This document shows positions 1 to 7,452 of a stretch of DNA of 64,000 bases, piece after piece. The notes below the pieces were generated by a model, which had not been told where the DNA came from, ran no database searches, and was given only the letters and a program-made list of their open reading frames with translations. Where the stretch lies: contig SCEG01000001.1 of assembly GCA_004102805.1 (NCBI GenBank), positions 93,462 through 157,461 on the forward strand, written 5' to 3'. Each line of letters opens with the position of its first letter. Position 1 is the first letter of the stretch. The DNA is from Muribaculaceae bacterium Isolate-002 (NCI). GTDB taxonomy: Bacteria > Bacteroidota > Bacteroidia > Bacteroidales > Muribaculaceae. The position numbers were made by a program, and so were the translations under genes.

Positions 1-1
1 T

Positions 2-211
2 ATTGCAGATGCGGTGACATCTCCGGTCATAATACATTATGCCGGTGCCAAGCCTTGGCGAGAATTTACGTCAAGATGGTGTGATTGGGTTAATCATTAT
101 CGGTCAACACCATTTTATAGCCAGAAATTAATCGACGGAATTTCTTCAAAAGTTTTATATCCGGCCTTTAGTCTGAAGAAAACTATTAAAATGTTGATAA
201 AGAGATATTGA
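2..211 (+). CDS. Glycosyltransferase family 8-type protein, C-terminal fragment
   Basis: The frame is open from the left window edge, so the real start lies outside; only about 69 residues are visible. The string SPVIIHYAGAKPW matches the conserved C-terminal segment of GT8 galactosyl/glucosyltransferases (a histidine before YAG and a KPW), followed by a basic, amphipathic tail ending KMLIKRY typical of membrane-associated LPS or capsule GT8 enzymes. It would transfer a hexose from a nucleotide sugar during surface-polysaccharide synthesis. The next gene starts a few bases after its stop and also belongs to glycan biosynthesis, which supports the call. The sugar and acceptor cannot be told from this fragment. 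Confidence 0.7.
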   Translation: MADAVTSPVIIHYAGAKPWREFTSRWCDWVNHYRSTPFYSQKLIDGISSKVLYPAFSLKKTIKMLIKRY

Positions 212-222
212 TTATAAAGAAT

Positions 223-1167
223 ATGAAAAGACGTACTAAGCAGCTGGCTCTTGATAAAAGTATTGTGGGCAGAATAAAATATTTCCTTAGTGATCCTTTC
301 TGGTTGTTTGGGGTTGTCCTTAGACGGAAATTGTCAAAACATATCAATAACGATGCCCGTTATCTCAGATGGGAGTATTTTTTCGGAATGAAAAAACGTC
401 TTAATTTAAAGAATCCGCGCACTTACAATGAGAAACTCCAATGGATGAAGCTATATGACAGAAATCCATTGTATACCCGTCTTGTCGACAAAGCATCCGT
501 AAAGGACTATATTGCTGAGGTGATGGGCAATGACGATATTATCATTCCTACTCTTGGAGTGTGGGACAGTTTCGACGATATTGATTTTGACTCACTCCCG
601 CAACAGTTTGTTCTCAAGACGACTCATGATAGCGGTGGCGTGGTGATATGTCATGACAAATCGTCTCTCGATTTGAAAGAAACGCGTAATAAGCTGGAAA
701 AGAGTATGGCCAACAATTACTATCTTGAACACCGGGAATGGCCATACAAGGATGTAAAGCCGCGTATAATAGCTGAAAAATATATGGTCGACGAGAGTGG
801 GACGGAACTTAAGGATTATAAATTTTTCTGTTTCGATGGTGAGCCCAAGATGCTGTTTATTGCGACAGACCGTCCACATGACACCCGCTTTGACTTCTTT
901 GATATTGATTTTAACCATTTGCCATTTACCCAAGGTCATCCCAATGCCGAAAAATCTATCTCAAAGCCTAATAATTTTGACGAGATGATTGAGATAGCTC
1001 ATAAGTTGTCGAAAGGCCTAAATCAGGTGAGGGTAGACCTGTATAATGTCAACGGAAAGATTTATTTCGGAGAACTGACATTTGCACATTTCTCAGGCAA
1101 TGTCCCTTTCAAACCATCCAAATGGGATGAAATCATAGGAGAATGGTGGTCGCTTGAGAAAAAATAA
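223..1167 (+). CDS. TupA-like ATP-grasp protein (polysaccharide biosynthesis)
   Basis: About 314 residues. The segment with NPRTYNEKLQWMKLYDRN followed by LVDKASVKDY is the hallmark N-terminal part of the TupA-like ATP-grasp family, which resembles the teichuronopeptide synthesis protein TupA. Members sit in capsule or exopolysaccharide clusters and are thought to attach amino acids or similar groups to glycans using ATP. Later motifs fit an ATP-grasp fold: FVLKTTHDSGG (nucleotide-binding lysine region), IIAEKYM, and FGELTF near the end. An in-frame TTG at 208 overlaps the previous stop, but the ATG at 223 is the more likely start. It is probably translated with the upstream GT8 gene. The substrate is unknown. 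Confidence 0.8.
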   Translation: MKRRTKQLALDKSIVGRIKYFLSDPFWLFGVVLRRKLSKHINNDARYLRWEYFFGMKKRLNLKNPRTYNEKLQWMKLYDRNPLYTRLVDKASVKDYIAEVMGNDDIIIPTLGVWDSFDDIDFDSLPQQFVLKTTHDSGGVVICHDKSSLDLKETRNKLEKSMANNYYLEHREWPYKDVKPRIIAEKYMVDESGTELKDYKFFCFDGEPKMLFIATDRPHDTRFDFFDIDFNHLPFTQGHPNAEKSISKPNNFDEMIEIAHKLSKGLNQVRVDLYNVNGKIYFGELTFAHFSGNVPFKPSKWDEIIGEWWSLEKK

Positions 1168-1231
1168 GCAGGTTGTCGTTTTACCTTTGTGATTGTCGCT
1201 TATATTTACCAAGAAACTGCATCATATAAAT

Positions 1232-2251
1232 TTAAACAGATTCATAGAGCATTGCGATTTTGCCGATTTTTTCTCCTAAACCTGCAATAGAAAAATCAGA
1301 TAAGGCACGTTTGCGGTTGTGGTCTGACATCGTTTCATACATATTGTTGTCGTTCAAGAGTTTTTCAATTCCTTCGCGCCATAATTCAACATTATTCGGT
1401 AAAATGATTGCATCTACATTGTTTTCAAGGTAGCTACGTGTGGAGCCGCTGTCAGAGATGATGATCGGTTTACCGAACTGCATTGCCTGTATGAAGACAA
1501 GCTGTCCCGACGAGACATTAAGGTCTTTCAAAGGAATAGCTACCGCTTTGCAGTTGTAAAGATATCGTTTCATGTCGTTTTTGAAACAGTTGTCAAGCAC
1601 TTCGATATTCTCTTGTCCGGTATAGGGTATGTTGGGGCAAGCAATCTTTAGCTTTGCTTTTATGCCGGAAAAAACATCGATTAAGAAATTGTAGTCGCGG
1701 TTGCTCACGCCTGTTGCGAAAAAATAATCATTAGACGCCAGTTCGGGATCATAATAATTGCAGTTGTCGACCGGTATGCCTAATTTGACAAAGTGGAACT
1801 TGCCTTTGGCTTTCGGGAAAATGCGCTCATAGTGCTCCACCTCGTTGCGCGCGAATACGATTATGCTTTTGACATATTTCGAACTTATGGCGCTATTTAT
1901 CATTTTATAATACAGTTTCCCCGCCAGTCCGTTTTTGGGTTGGTAGATGAACGTCATTATCGTAATCGAGAGATTTCGACGGTGAAATATGTAGCGGTTG
2001 AAAAATGCTGCCAGAATACCGAAAAACTGCTGCCATGCTATCACGTTGCGTGCGTTGGGGTGCTTCAGCATAAAAGAAAGAGGAGTCAGATAGAAGCCGA
2101 GCACTCGCCGTATTTTCGCTTTTGACATCGGCACTATGCGCTCTATCACATTCCATGGCCGGTGCGTAACGCTCTCGATTGATGCCGTAAAGTCAGCGGG
2201 TGTATCTGCATCGGAAAGGATATAGTTGTCGCTGTTGCGTTTCTGTTCCAT
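1232..2251 (-). CDS. Glycosyltransferase, group 1 (GT4-like)
   Basis: 339 residues, no signal peptide. The C-terminal half has GT-B features: VKLGIPVD, AVAIPLKD, then SSGQLVFIQAMQFGKPIIISDSG, which corresponds to the GT4 region that binds the donor nucleotide (normally an E-x7-E motif; here the spacing is looser). The N-terminal half is hydrophobic around residues 75-95 and may associate with the membrane. It should add a sugar in a surface-glycan pathway, consistent with the converging glycan genes at 2-1167. It lies 11 bases downstream of a small gene on the same strand and is probably co-transcribed with it. Donor and acceptor are unknown, and divergence from textbook GT4 keeps the confidence moderate. 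Confidence 0.7.
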   Translation of the reverse strand: MEQKRNSDNYILSDADTPADFTASIESVTHRPWNVIERIVPMSKAKIRRVLGFYLTPLSFMLKHPNARNVIAWQQFFGILAAFFNRYIFHRRNLSITIMTFIYQPKNGLAGKLYYKMINSAISSKYVKSIIVFARNEVEHYERIFPKAKGKFHFVKLGIPVDNCNYYDPELASNDYFFATGVSNRDYNFLIDVFSGIKAKLKIACPNIPYTGQENIEVLDNCFKNDMKRYLYNCKAVAIPLKDLNVSSGQLVFIQAMQFGKPIIISDSGSTRSYLENNVDAIILPNNVELWREGIEKLLNDNNMYETMSDHNRKRALSDFSIAGLGEKIGKIAMLYESV

Positions 2252-2262
2252 AATTTATTGAT

Positions 2263-2508
2263 TCAATCAGTTTGCGACCGGGTGTCCATTACCATTCTGA
2301 CATGTGTCAGGAATTCGTCAAATCCGTTGAATGGTGCCTTATGAATTCCAAGCCATGTATCAAACTGGGATTTTTCAGGAAACTGTCTGCTATAATTGAA
2401 ATTGTAATCCTTGTAGTTGCGAGCATCTACAAAGGCAGGATAGTCATCATAAAAGTCTTCCGCCACAGGCTCCCGGCCTGTTATTTTATTAATAATCCGT
2501 TTAATCAT
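2263..2508 (-). CDS. Small hypothetical protein next to glycosyltransferase
   Basis: 81 residues, family not recognised. The sequence is charged and rich in aromatic residues (DFYDDYPAFVDARNYKDY), with no signal peptide or membrane segment. It ends 11 bases before the glycosyltransferase start, which implies an operon. The opposite frame at 2272-2538 is also open, so coding status rests on the ATG, the tight spacing to the next gene and a natural composition. It could be a partner or a shortened N-terminal part of a glycan enzyme. No function is assigned. Confidence 0.5.
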   Translation of the reverse strand: MIKRIINKITGREPVAEDFYDDYPAFVDARNYKDYNFNYSRQFPEKSQFDTWLGIHKAPFNGFDEFLTHVRMVMDTRSQTD

Positions 2509-2709
2509 GATGAGAGAATTTCATTTATCGATAAATAATGTCTGCAAAAATACTAAAAAAATTTATAAACTGCTTTCTTTTGCCTTGTTTGAGTTGCAAG
2601 GTTTATTTGTCCGCTGAACAGTTGTTTGCTGAAGAGTGCTGATTAGTTTGAACAAATTGGGGGATGTCGCGTTATACTGTCAAAGTTCAATCAATAAAAT
2701 GTTTTAACC

Positions 2710-3297
2710 ATGTCAACAAAAAAAGATATCCGCGACACAAAGACGGAACGTTGCCTTGTGGCGGCGTATGTGAGTGAGTCTACAGCCTATACACGATATA
2801 TGTTTTACGCGCAGCAAGCTGACAAGGAGAATTATTTCCCGATCGGGCAGATATTCCGCGAGACGGCCGACAATGAGTTGCGTCATGCCAAGGTTTTCTT
2901 CAAGATGCTGCAAGGAGGCTCGGTCAACGTAGAGCTTGATGTGGATTCAGGCATCATAGGCGACACGGCCACCAACCTCGCCATTGCATCAGAAGAGGAG
3001 CGTGTGGAAGGTGTGGTGCAATATATGGCTTCGGCCAAGATTGCAGATGAAGAGGGCTTCCCCGAGATTGCCGAGCATTTCCGCGCTATTGCCAAGGTTG
3101 AGGAGTCGCACCGGCGCCGCTTTGACATCTATCTCAAGCAGGTGAAAGATGGCACAGTGTGGAAACGCGAGAAGCCTGTGAAATGGAAATGCCTTGTCTG
3201 CGGCTATATATATGAAGGCACTACGCCACCGGAGACTTGCCCCGCGTGCGACCATCCCTATCAGCACTATATGGCACTTGACGTTGCTCTCGACTGA
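2710..3297 (+). CDS. rbr: Rubrerythrin
   Basis: 195 residues. Rubrerythrin is a cytoplasmic diiron peroxidase that reduces hydrogen peroxide to water with electrons from reduced rubredoxin-like donors, protecting anaerobes from oxygen. The N-terminal ferritin-like four-helix domain (about residues 10-150) carries the paired iron-ligand motifs ETADNELRHAK and KVEESHRRRF. The C-terminal rubredoxin-like domain (about 158-195) has two CxxC knuckles, CLVCG and CPACD, that bind one Fe. Length matches the family. It stands alone on the plus strand and is closed by a strong hairpin at 3314-3368. A regulator site is not obvious upstream. Confidence 0.97.
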   Translation: MSTKKDIRDTKTERCLVAAYVSESTAYTRYMFYAQQADKENYFPIGQIFRETADNELRHAKVFFKMLQGGSVNVELDVDSGIIGDTATNLAIASEEERVEGVVQYMASAKIADEEGFPEIAEHFRAIAKVEESHRRRFDIYLKQVKDGTVWKREKPVKWKCLVCGYIYEGTTPPETCPACDHPYQHYMALDVALD

Positions 3298-3313
3298 GCT
3301 ACAGCAGATGACA

Positions 3314-3368
3314 GATAACATAACGGCCGCGATTGGAAGCTATCACCAATCGCGGCTGTTGTGTTATC
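3314..3368. terminator. Bidirectional hairpin terminator between rbr and zupT
   Basis: A 23-base arm (3314-3336) pairs with 3346-3368 with only two mismatches, around a 9-base loop. It lies between the converging rubrerythrin and ZIP transporter genes and probably ends transcription from both sides. T-runs are short, so termination strength is uncertain. Confidence 0.75.
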
Positions 3369-3397
3369 GGCTATTGCCCGAATATCAGAGAGTAGTT

Positions 3398-4210
3398 TTA
3401 CAGCACTATCAGTGTGAGACCCATCAGAGCCATTCCTGTGATGACTCCGGCAAGAGCGAGGTGATGATGTCCGTAGCGTTCGGAGCCGGGAAGGAGTTCG
3501 TCGAATGAGATGTATATCATGATGCCGGCGACTGTGGCGAGGCATACGGCATTGACCAGCGGTGACCAGAATGGGAGAAGCACCGCCATTCCCACTATGG
3601 CGCCGATCGGTTCGGCGAGCCCGGTGAGCAGAGAGTAGCGGAAAGCTTTGCGACGGTTGCCGGTGGCCTGGTAAATAGGCACTGACACGGCTATGCCTTC
3701 GGGGATGTTGTGAATGGCGATTGCAATTACGATTGGAAGCGCCACGTCGAGGCCGTCAAGGGCGGAAATGAAAGTAGCCATGCCTTCGGGGAAGTTGTGT
3801 ATGCCGATGGCTATGGCAAGCATGGTGCCGGTGCGGCGAAGCCGTGCGTGATGGTTGTCAGGGCGTGACAGTTCGCTCATGGTGTGCATCTCATGCGGGT
3901 TTTCGTCCTCCGGGATGAATTTGTCGATGACAGCTATTATAGCTATGCCGGCAAAAAATGCCACGAGCGTCCACCACATCGCTGTGCGTTCGCCATAAAG
4001 TCCGGAGAGCGCCTCGCGGGCCTGGGGCAGCATTTCCATAAACGAGATGTAGACCATTACGCCGGCCGACAGGCCCATTGCAGCGGAGAGTATTTTGGTG
4101 TTGTCGCGCTTTGTGAAAAAAGACAATATAGCTCCTATGCCGGTGCAACCTCCGGCAAACAGTGTCAGCAGCAGAGCTATTATGATGTTTTCAGAATTGA
4201 GAGCCTGCAT
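3398..4210 (-). CDS. zupT: ZIP-family divalent metal transporter (ZupT-like)
   Basis: 270 residues with about eight hydrophobic segments. ZIP transporters import Zn2+, Fe2+ or Mn2+ across the inner membrane. The two diagnostic motifs in transmembrane helices 4 and 5 are present, HNFPEG and HNIPEG, forming the binuclear metal site. The loop between helices 3 and 4 contains a His-rich stretch (PHEMHTM, then NHHARLRR), a usual metal-sensing or binding loop. Size equals E. coli ZupT. It is a single gene; a -7-like box at 4243-4250 sits at the edge of the glnA terminator. Metal preference cannot be read from sequence. Confidence 0.93.
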   Translation of the reverse strand: MQALNSENIIIALLLTLFAGGCTGIGAILSFFTKRDNTKILSAAMGLSAGVMVYISFMEMLPQAREALSGLYGERTAMWWTLVAFFAGIAIIAVIDKFIPEDENPHEMHTMSELSRPDNHHARLRRTGTMLAIAIGIHNFPEGMATFISALDGLDVALPIVIAIAIHNIPEGIAVSVPIYQATGNRRKAFRYSLLTGLAEPIGAIVGMAVLLPFWSPLVNAVCLATVAGIMIYISFDELLPGSERYGHHHLALAGVITGMALMGLTLIVL

Positions 4211-4242
4211 GTGTATATGTTTTGACAGTTACTTGTTATATA

Positions 4243-4250
4243 CAAATATA
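4243..4250 (-). promoter_or_regulatory. Candidate -7 box for zupT
   Basis: On the minus strand the bases read TATATTTG, a full match to the Bacteroidetes TAnnTTTG -7 element, about 33 bases before the zupT start. No good TTTG box is seen 19-21 bases further upstream, so support is partial. It touches the glnA terminator hairpin at 4250. Confidence 0.4.
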
Positions 4251-4286
4251 ACGCAAAAATCGCGGTTTTGTCGTGATTTTTGCGTT
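4250..4286 (-). terminator. Terminator after glnA
   Basis: The arms 4250-4261 and 4275-4286 are perfect 12-base complements around a 13-base loop. It lies 45 bases downstream of the glnA stop and before zupT on the same strand, so it would separate the two genes. The A/T tract is inside the stem, so RNA ends with a run of U on the minus strand. Confidence 0.65.
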
Positions 4287-4330
4287 AATAATGACGTGGA
4301 GCTGTTTTCTGCCGTTATGAGTCGGCGATA

Positions 4331-5836
4331 TCAGCCGCAGTGGAAGTGTTCCTCAATAAGCTGTTTCATCAGCGCTGTGTCGCCGGCGGCGCGTGCCGAC
4401 AGAGTCTTGTCGTCGAAATTTTTCAGCTGTGAGATGCAACGGTCGATGAGATTGGCGGGGAAGATGCCGTCTGCTTCATAAATGCTGCGTTGCGCATCGA
4501 GAGCTTCGGCGCTTTCCACGCACGATGCGGGCAGTGTGTTGAGACGGGCAAGGCGATCGGCATTCTCCGGGGCGTGGATATTAACGTCGACGTAGGTTTC
4601 GGCGGCTATGTCGAGCGCGTTGTCGGCTTCGAAACCGTGCCTGGCAGCCACGGCAAGCGCTGCCAGGAGGTAATATACGTTGGCGGAGCAATCGGCGCTG
4701 CGTATCTCGACGGTCTGTTTCTGAGAGGCGTCGCAGTCAGAAGCCGGAGTGGCGGGGTTGACGGCGGAGCACATGTCGGTGCGAGAGTTCCAGCCGAGCG
4801 GCACTCGCACGAGAACCGAACGGTTGCGGTCGCCCCAGCAGATGTTGGTCGGGGCTTCCTGATGTGGCACAAGGCGGAAGTAGGAGGTGGGATTTGTGTT
4901 GCCGAATGCCGTTATGGATGGCGCCAGTGTCATCAGTCCGGCAATCATGCGTCTGGCGTAGTCGCTCAGCTGCATGTTGTCGTCGAGCATGACGTTTTTG
5001 TCGTCGCTCATCAGTTTCATGTGGATATGGAGTCCGGAGCCGGCTTTGCCGGTTGTGATTTTTGGTGCGAAAGTCACATTGAGTCCGTTTCGGTAGGCGA
5101 GATTGCGTATGACCCATTTCGCCAGCATAAGCTGGTCGGCGGCTTCGGGCGCGGGCACGGGCAGAAATTCGATTTCATTCTGTTCGTAGTTGTATCCGTC
5201 GAGCACAAAATTACCCACTTCGGAGTGGCCGTATTTGATGCTGGCGCCTGTCCGGGCTATGTAGCTCATGCACAGAGTGCGGAAATCATTGAGCTTGGCG
5301 AATGGCGCCGACTCGTGATATCCGCGTTGGTCGCGGGCAGGGAAGTCATGCTGTTCGGGAGTGATTACGTAATATTCCAGTTCGCCCATCGCGTGAAATT
5401 CAAGACCTGTCGTCTCGGTGAATTTTCGGCATGCTTTGCCCAGAGTCATCTCCGGTGCGCTTGCCAGCGGCTTTCCGTCTTTGTCGAAAAAGGAGCACAG
5501 CATCGTCAGAGTCGGTATCTCGGCAAAAGGGTCTCTGAATGCGGTGCTGTAGCGCGGTATGACGTAAAGGTCGCTGCTTCCGGCCTCGATGAACGGGAAG
5601 AGGCTTGAGCCGTCGACACGCTCTCCGCTCGACAGGATGGTGCGGAGATAGTCTTTGTCATTGATGATGAAATTAAGTGTTTTCAGTCGTCCGTCAGCGG
5701 CCGGATACATGAAATTGATCATCTCTATACCGTTGCATTCGACATATCTTATGATGTCGCCGCGGGTGAATTGCCGGGGGTCTTTTTTGAGAAATCGGAC
5801 CACCTCGTTTTTGTGAAGCGTAAAATCCGTGTTCAT
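4331..5836 (-). CDS. glnA: Glutamine synthetase
   Basis: 501 residues, cytoplasmic. It condenses glutamate and ammonia with ATP to glutamine, the main high-affinity ammonium assimilation step. The N-terminal beta-grasp is followed by the catalytic domain with the metal and substrate motifs MGELEYY, GSGLHIHMKL and NPTSYFRLVPHQEAP, then WGDRNRSVLVRVPL for ATP and phosphate binding. Length is slightly above the approximately 470 of enterobacterial GlnA and well below the approximately 730 of type III (GlnN), so this is the shorter Bacteroidetes form. I see no clear adenylylation-site tyrosine motif. It is a single gene closed by its own hairpin. Confidence 0.95.
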   Translation of the reverse strand: MNTDFTLHKNEVVRFLKKDPRQFTRGDIIRYVECNGIEMINFMYPAADGRLKTLNFIINDKDYLRTILSSGERVDGSSLFPFIEAGSSDLYVIPRYSTAFRDPFAEIPTLTMLCSFFDKDGKPLASAPEMTLGKACRKFTETTGLEFHAMGELEYYVITPEQHDFPARDQRGYHESAPFAKLNDFRTLCMSYIARTGASIKYGHSEVGNFVLDGYNYEQNEIEFLPVPAPEAADQLMLAKWVIRNLAYRNGLNVTFAPKITTGKAGSGLHIHMKLMSDDKNVMLDDNMQLSDYARRMIAGLMTLAPSITAFGNTNPTSYFRLVPHQEAPTNICWGDRNRSVLVRVPLGWNSRTDMCSAVNPATPASDCDASQKQTVEIRSADCSANVYYLLAALAVAARHGFEADNALDIAAETYVDVNIHAPENADRLARLNTLPASCVESAEALDAQRSIYEADGIFPANLIDRCISQLKNFDDKTLSARAAGDTALMKQLIEEHFHCG

Positions 5837-5919
5837 GGTTAATTATGAGGTGTTTAAGGTAAGTTTTTCTTTTCACGTCGGGCTGCACGCAATCGAAATC
5901 GAGGTTGTGCGCCCGAAGT

Positions 5920-6570
5920 TCATTCAAGAATGATGTCGCCAAACGATTGTGGCGCGTGAAATTCGGGGTGGAGCGTGCCCACCGGGTTCCATGTAAGGAA
6001 GTGTGGCTGCGATGTGCCGGTGGCGCATTTGCAGAAATTTCCTTTCATCAGCAGGGGAGTGCCGGCATATTCCACCTCGATGAGCGACAGGGGTATGCGT
6101 ACGGCCACATTCCAGGCAAACAGTCCCTCGACCTCGCGGAATGGCTGGTAGCCGCACGAGGCATATCGCTCGATTGATTCAATCTGCGCGTCAGTGAGCC
6201 GCTCTACCGGGCGACGCGTGGTGCGTCGGGCGGCGTTGACGGCTCCGATACAGTTGACGTCGAAGTTCCAGTAATCGCCGTCAGGCAGCGGACGTATGAA
6301 GAACGACATGGATGAGTCCTCCCATACAGGAGTATTGTTTTCGGAGTTGACCGCTCTGAGATAATTGCATCTCACAAAGAAGTCAAGAAATATCGCTTTG
6401 TCGGAATGCGCCGCATTGACAACTGTCAGCGGGTGGTAGGGATACTCGTTAGGCCAGTTGAGCGAGTCGATTGAGCAGCGGGCTCCACGTTCTTCGATGA
6501 TGGGCATAGCCTCGTCGAGAGTGATGTTGTCAAGCTCCTTGATGTAGGGTATGAGTAGTGATTTGTTCAT
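5920..6570 (-). CDS. CBM9-like carbohydrate-binding protein
   Basis: 216 residues without signal peptide. It resembles the family 9-like carbohydrate-binding domain found as a stand-alone protein in Bacteroidetes: DFFVRCNYLRAV near the middle, a MSFFIRP strand, YWNFDVNCIG, and the closing HFLTWNPVGTLHPEFHAP then FGDI. These match the beta-sandwich signature near a ligand cleft. The function is unknown; family members are usually annotated as carbohydrate binding by homology only. Its start overlaps the end of the LysE-type gene by 41 bases, implying translational coupling, which is odd for a glycan-binding protein that stays in the cytoplasm. Confidence 0.7.
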   Translation of the reverse strand: MNKSLLIPYIKELDNITLDEAMPIIEERGARCSIDSLNWPNEYPYHPLTVVNAAHSDKAIFLDFFVRCNYLRAVNSENNTPVWEDSSMSFFIRPLPDGDYWNFDVNCIGAVNAARRTTRRPVERLTDAQIESIERYASCGYQPFREVEGLFAWNVAVRIPLSLIEVEYAGTPLLMKGNFCKCATGTSQPHFLTWNPVGTLHPEFHAPQSFGDIILE

Positions 6571-7222
6571 TGCTGTCTGATTTTTTGATGTATCCGCTTA
6601 TGCCTTTGTAAATGCCGACTACTGCCATTACGATGAGAATGGTGCCGATAATGCGGTTGAGCAGCCACATTGAGCGCACGTTGAAGTGGGCGCGTATCTT
6701 GTTGATGGAAAATGTTATAAGATACCACCACACGAGTGCTCCGACAAATATCGCGCAGTAGCCTGCCGAATAGTGGTAATACTGATATTCCGGCATCAGG
6801 AAATTGAATCGTCCGAAAAGACCGATTATGAAAAACAGTATCAGTGGGTTGGAGAATGTGAACAGAAAGCCTGTGCCGATATCCTTGAAAAAAGTGGTTT
6901 TGTTTTCCGTGCGTTTGCGCAGAGCGCGCGCCGGGTTTTTCTGAAAGAGATAGAATGCGAAGCCTATGAGCACCACCGAGCCGAATATCTGAAGCAGAAA
7001 TTCGTGAGCCTCGATAAAGTCGGTGATAAACGCCAGGCCGAGACCGGTGAGCAGACAGTAGAACACGTCGGACAGCGCGGCGCCTACGCCGGTGAAGAAT
7101 GCCGCCCAGCGCCCTTTGTTGAGCGTGCGCTGGATTATGAGCATACCGACCGGACCCATCGGTGCTGATACGAGCACACCGATGAGAAAGCCGCTTAATA
7201 TGATCTGTCCGAACGATTCCAT
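6530..7222 (-). CDS. LysE/RhtB-family transporter
   Basis: 230 residues from the ATG at 7222; an in-frame start at 7267 would add 15 polar residues before the first membrane helix and is less likely. There are about six transmembrane segments. The N-terminal LysE signature is present: SGFLIGVLVSAPMGPVG, then GRWAAFFTGVGAALSDVFYC. Such proteins export amino acids or related metabolites across the inner membrane. Between helices 3 and 4 is a basic stretch (ARALRKRTENK). The coding end runs 41 bases into the next gene. Substrate unknown. Confidence 0.85.
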   Translation of the reverse strand: MESFGQIILSGFLIGVLVSAPMGPVGMLIIQRTLNKGRWAAFFTGVGAALSDVFYCLLTGLGLAFITDFIEAHEFLLQIFGSVVLIGFAFYLFQKNPARALRKRTENKTTFFKDIGTGFLFTFSNPLILFFIIGLFGRFNFLMPEYQYYHYSAGYCAIFVGALVWWYLITFSINKIRAHFNVRSMWLLNRIIGTILIVMAVVGIYKGISGYIKKSDSNEQITTHTLHQGA

Positions 7223-7384
7223 AACTCGATTCCTTATTGTGGGGCAGTTATATCGCCGCCGCGACAATTATAAATACAAAGATAACAAATCATGTTGATT
7301 GAACGTATCGCCAATCGTGCTTTTTTTGATGTATAACAGTTTTTTTATCAAAAAACAGCATTGAGCTGGCTCTGAATAATAGTA

Positions 7385-7416
7385 AAAGCCCGGAAGCGTG
7401 TTTGCCTCCGGGCTTT
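7385..7416 (-). terminator. Terminator after the GH13 amylase gene
   Basis: Nine-base perfect arms (7385-7393 and 7408-7416), extended inward by three pairs around an AC mismatch, enclose a small loop. The stem is GC rich with a T4 run following on the minus strand, 37 bases past the amylase stop. Confidence 0.75.
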
Positions 7417-7452
7417 GGTTCTGTCGGGCGCTTTGTCCCGTTTGCAATTGAA

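Noticed and set aside
1182..1189. TACCTTTG sequence after the TupA-like gene, considered as a promoter
   Set aside because: No upstream TTTG at the right distance and no plus-strand gene follows; the next genes run the other way.
4490..5608. A 372-residue open frame antisense to glnA
   Set aside because: It lies wholly inside glnA on the other strand, has no family features, and follows from third-position bias; glnA is complete.
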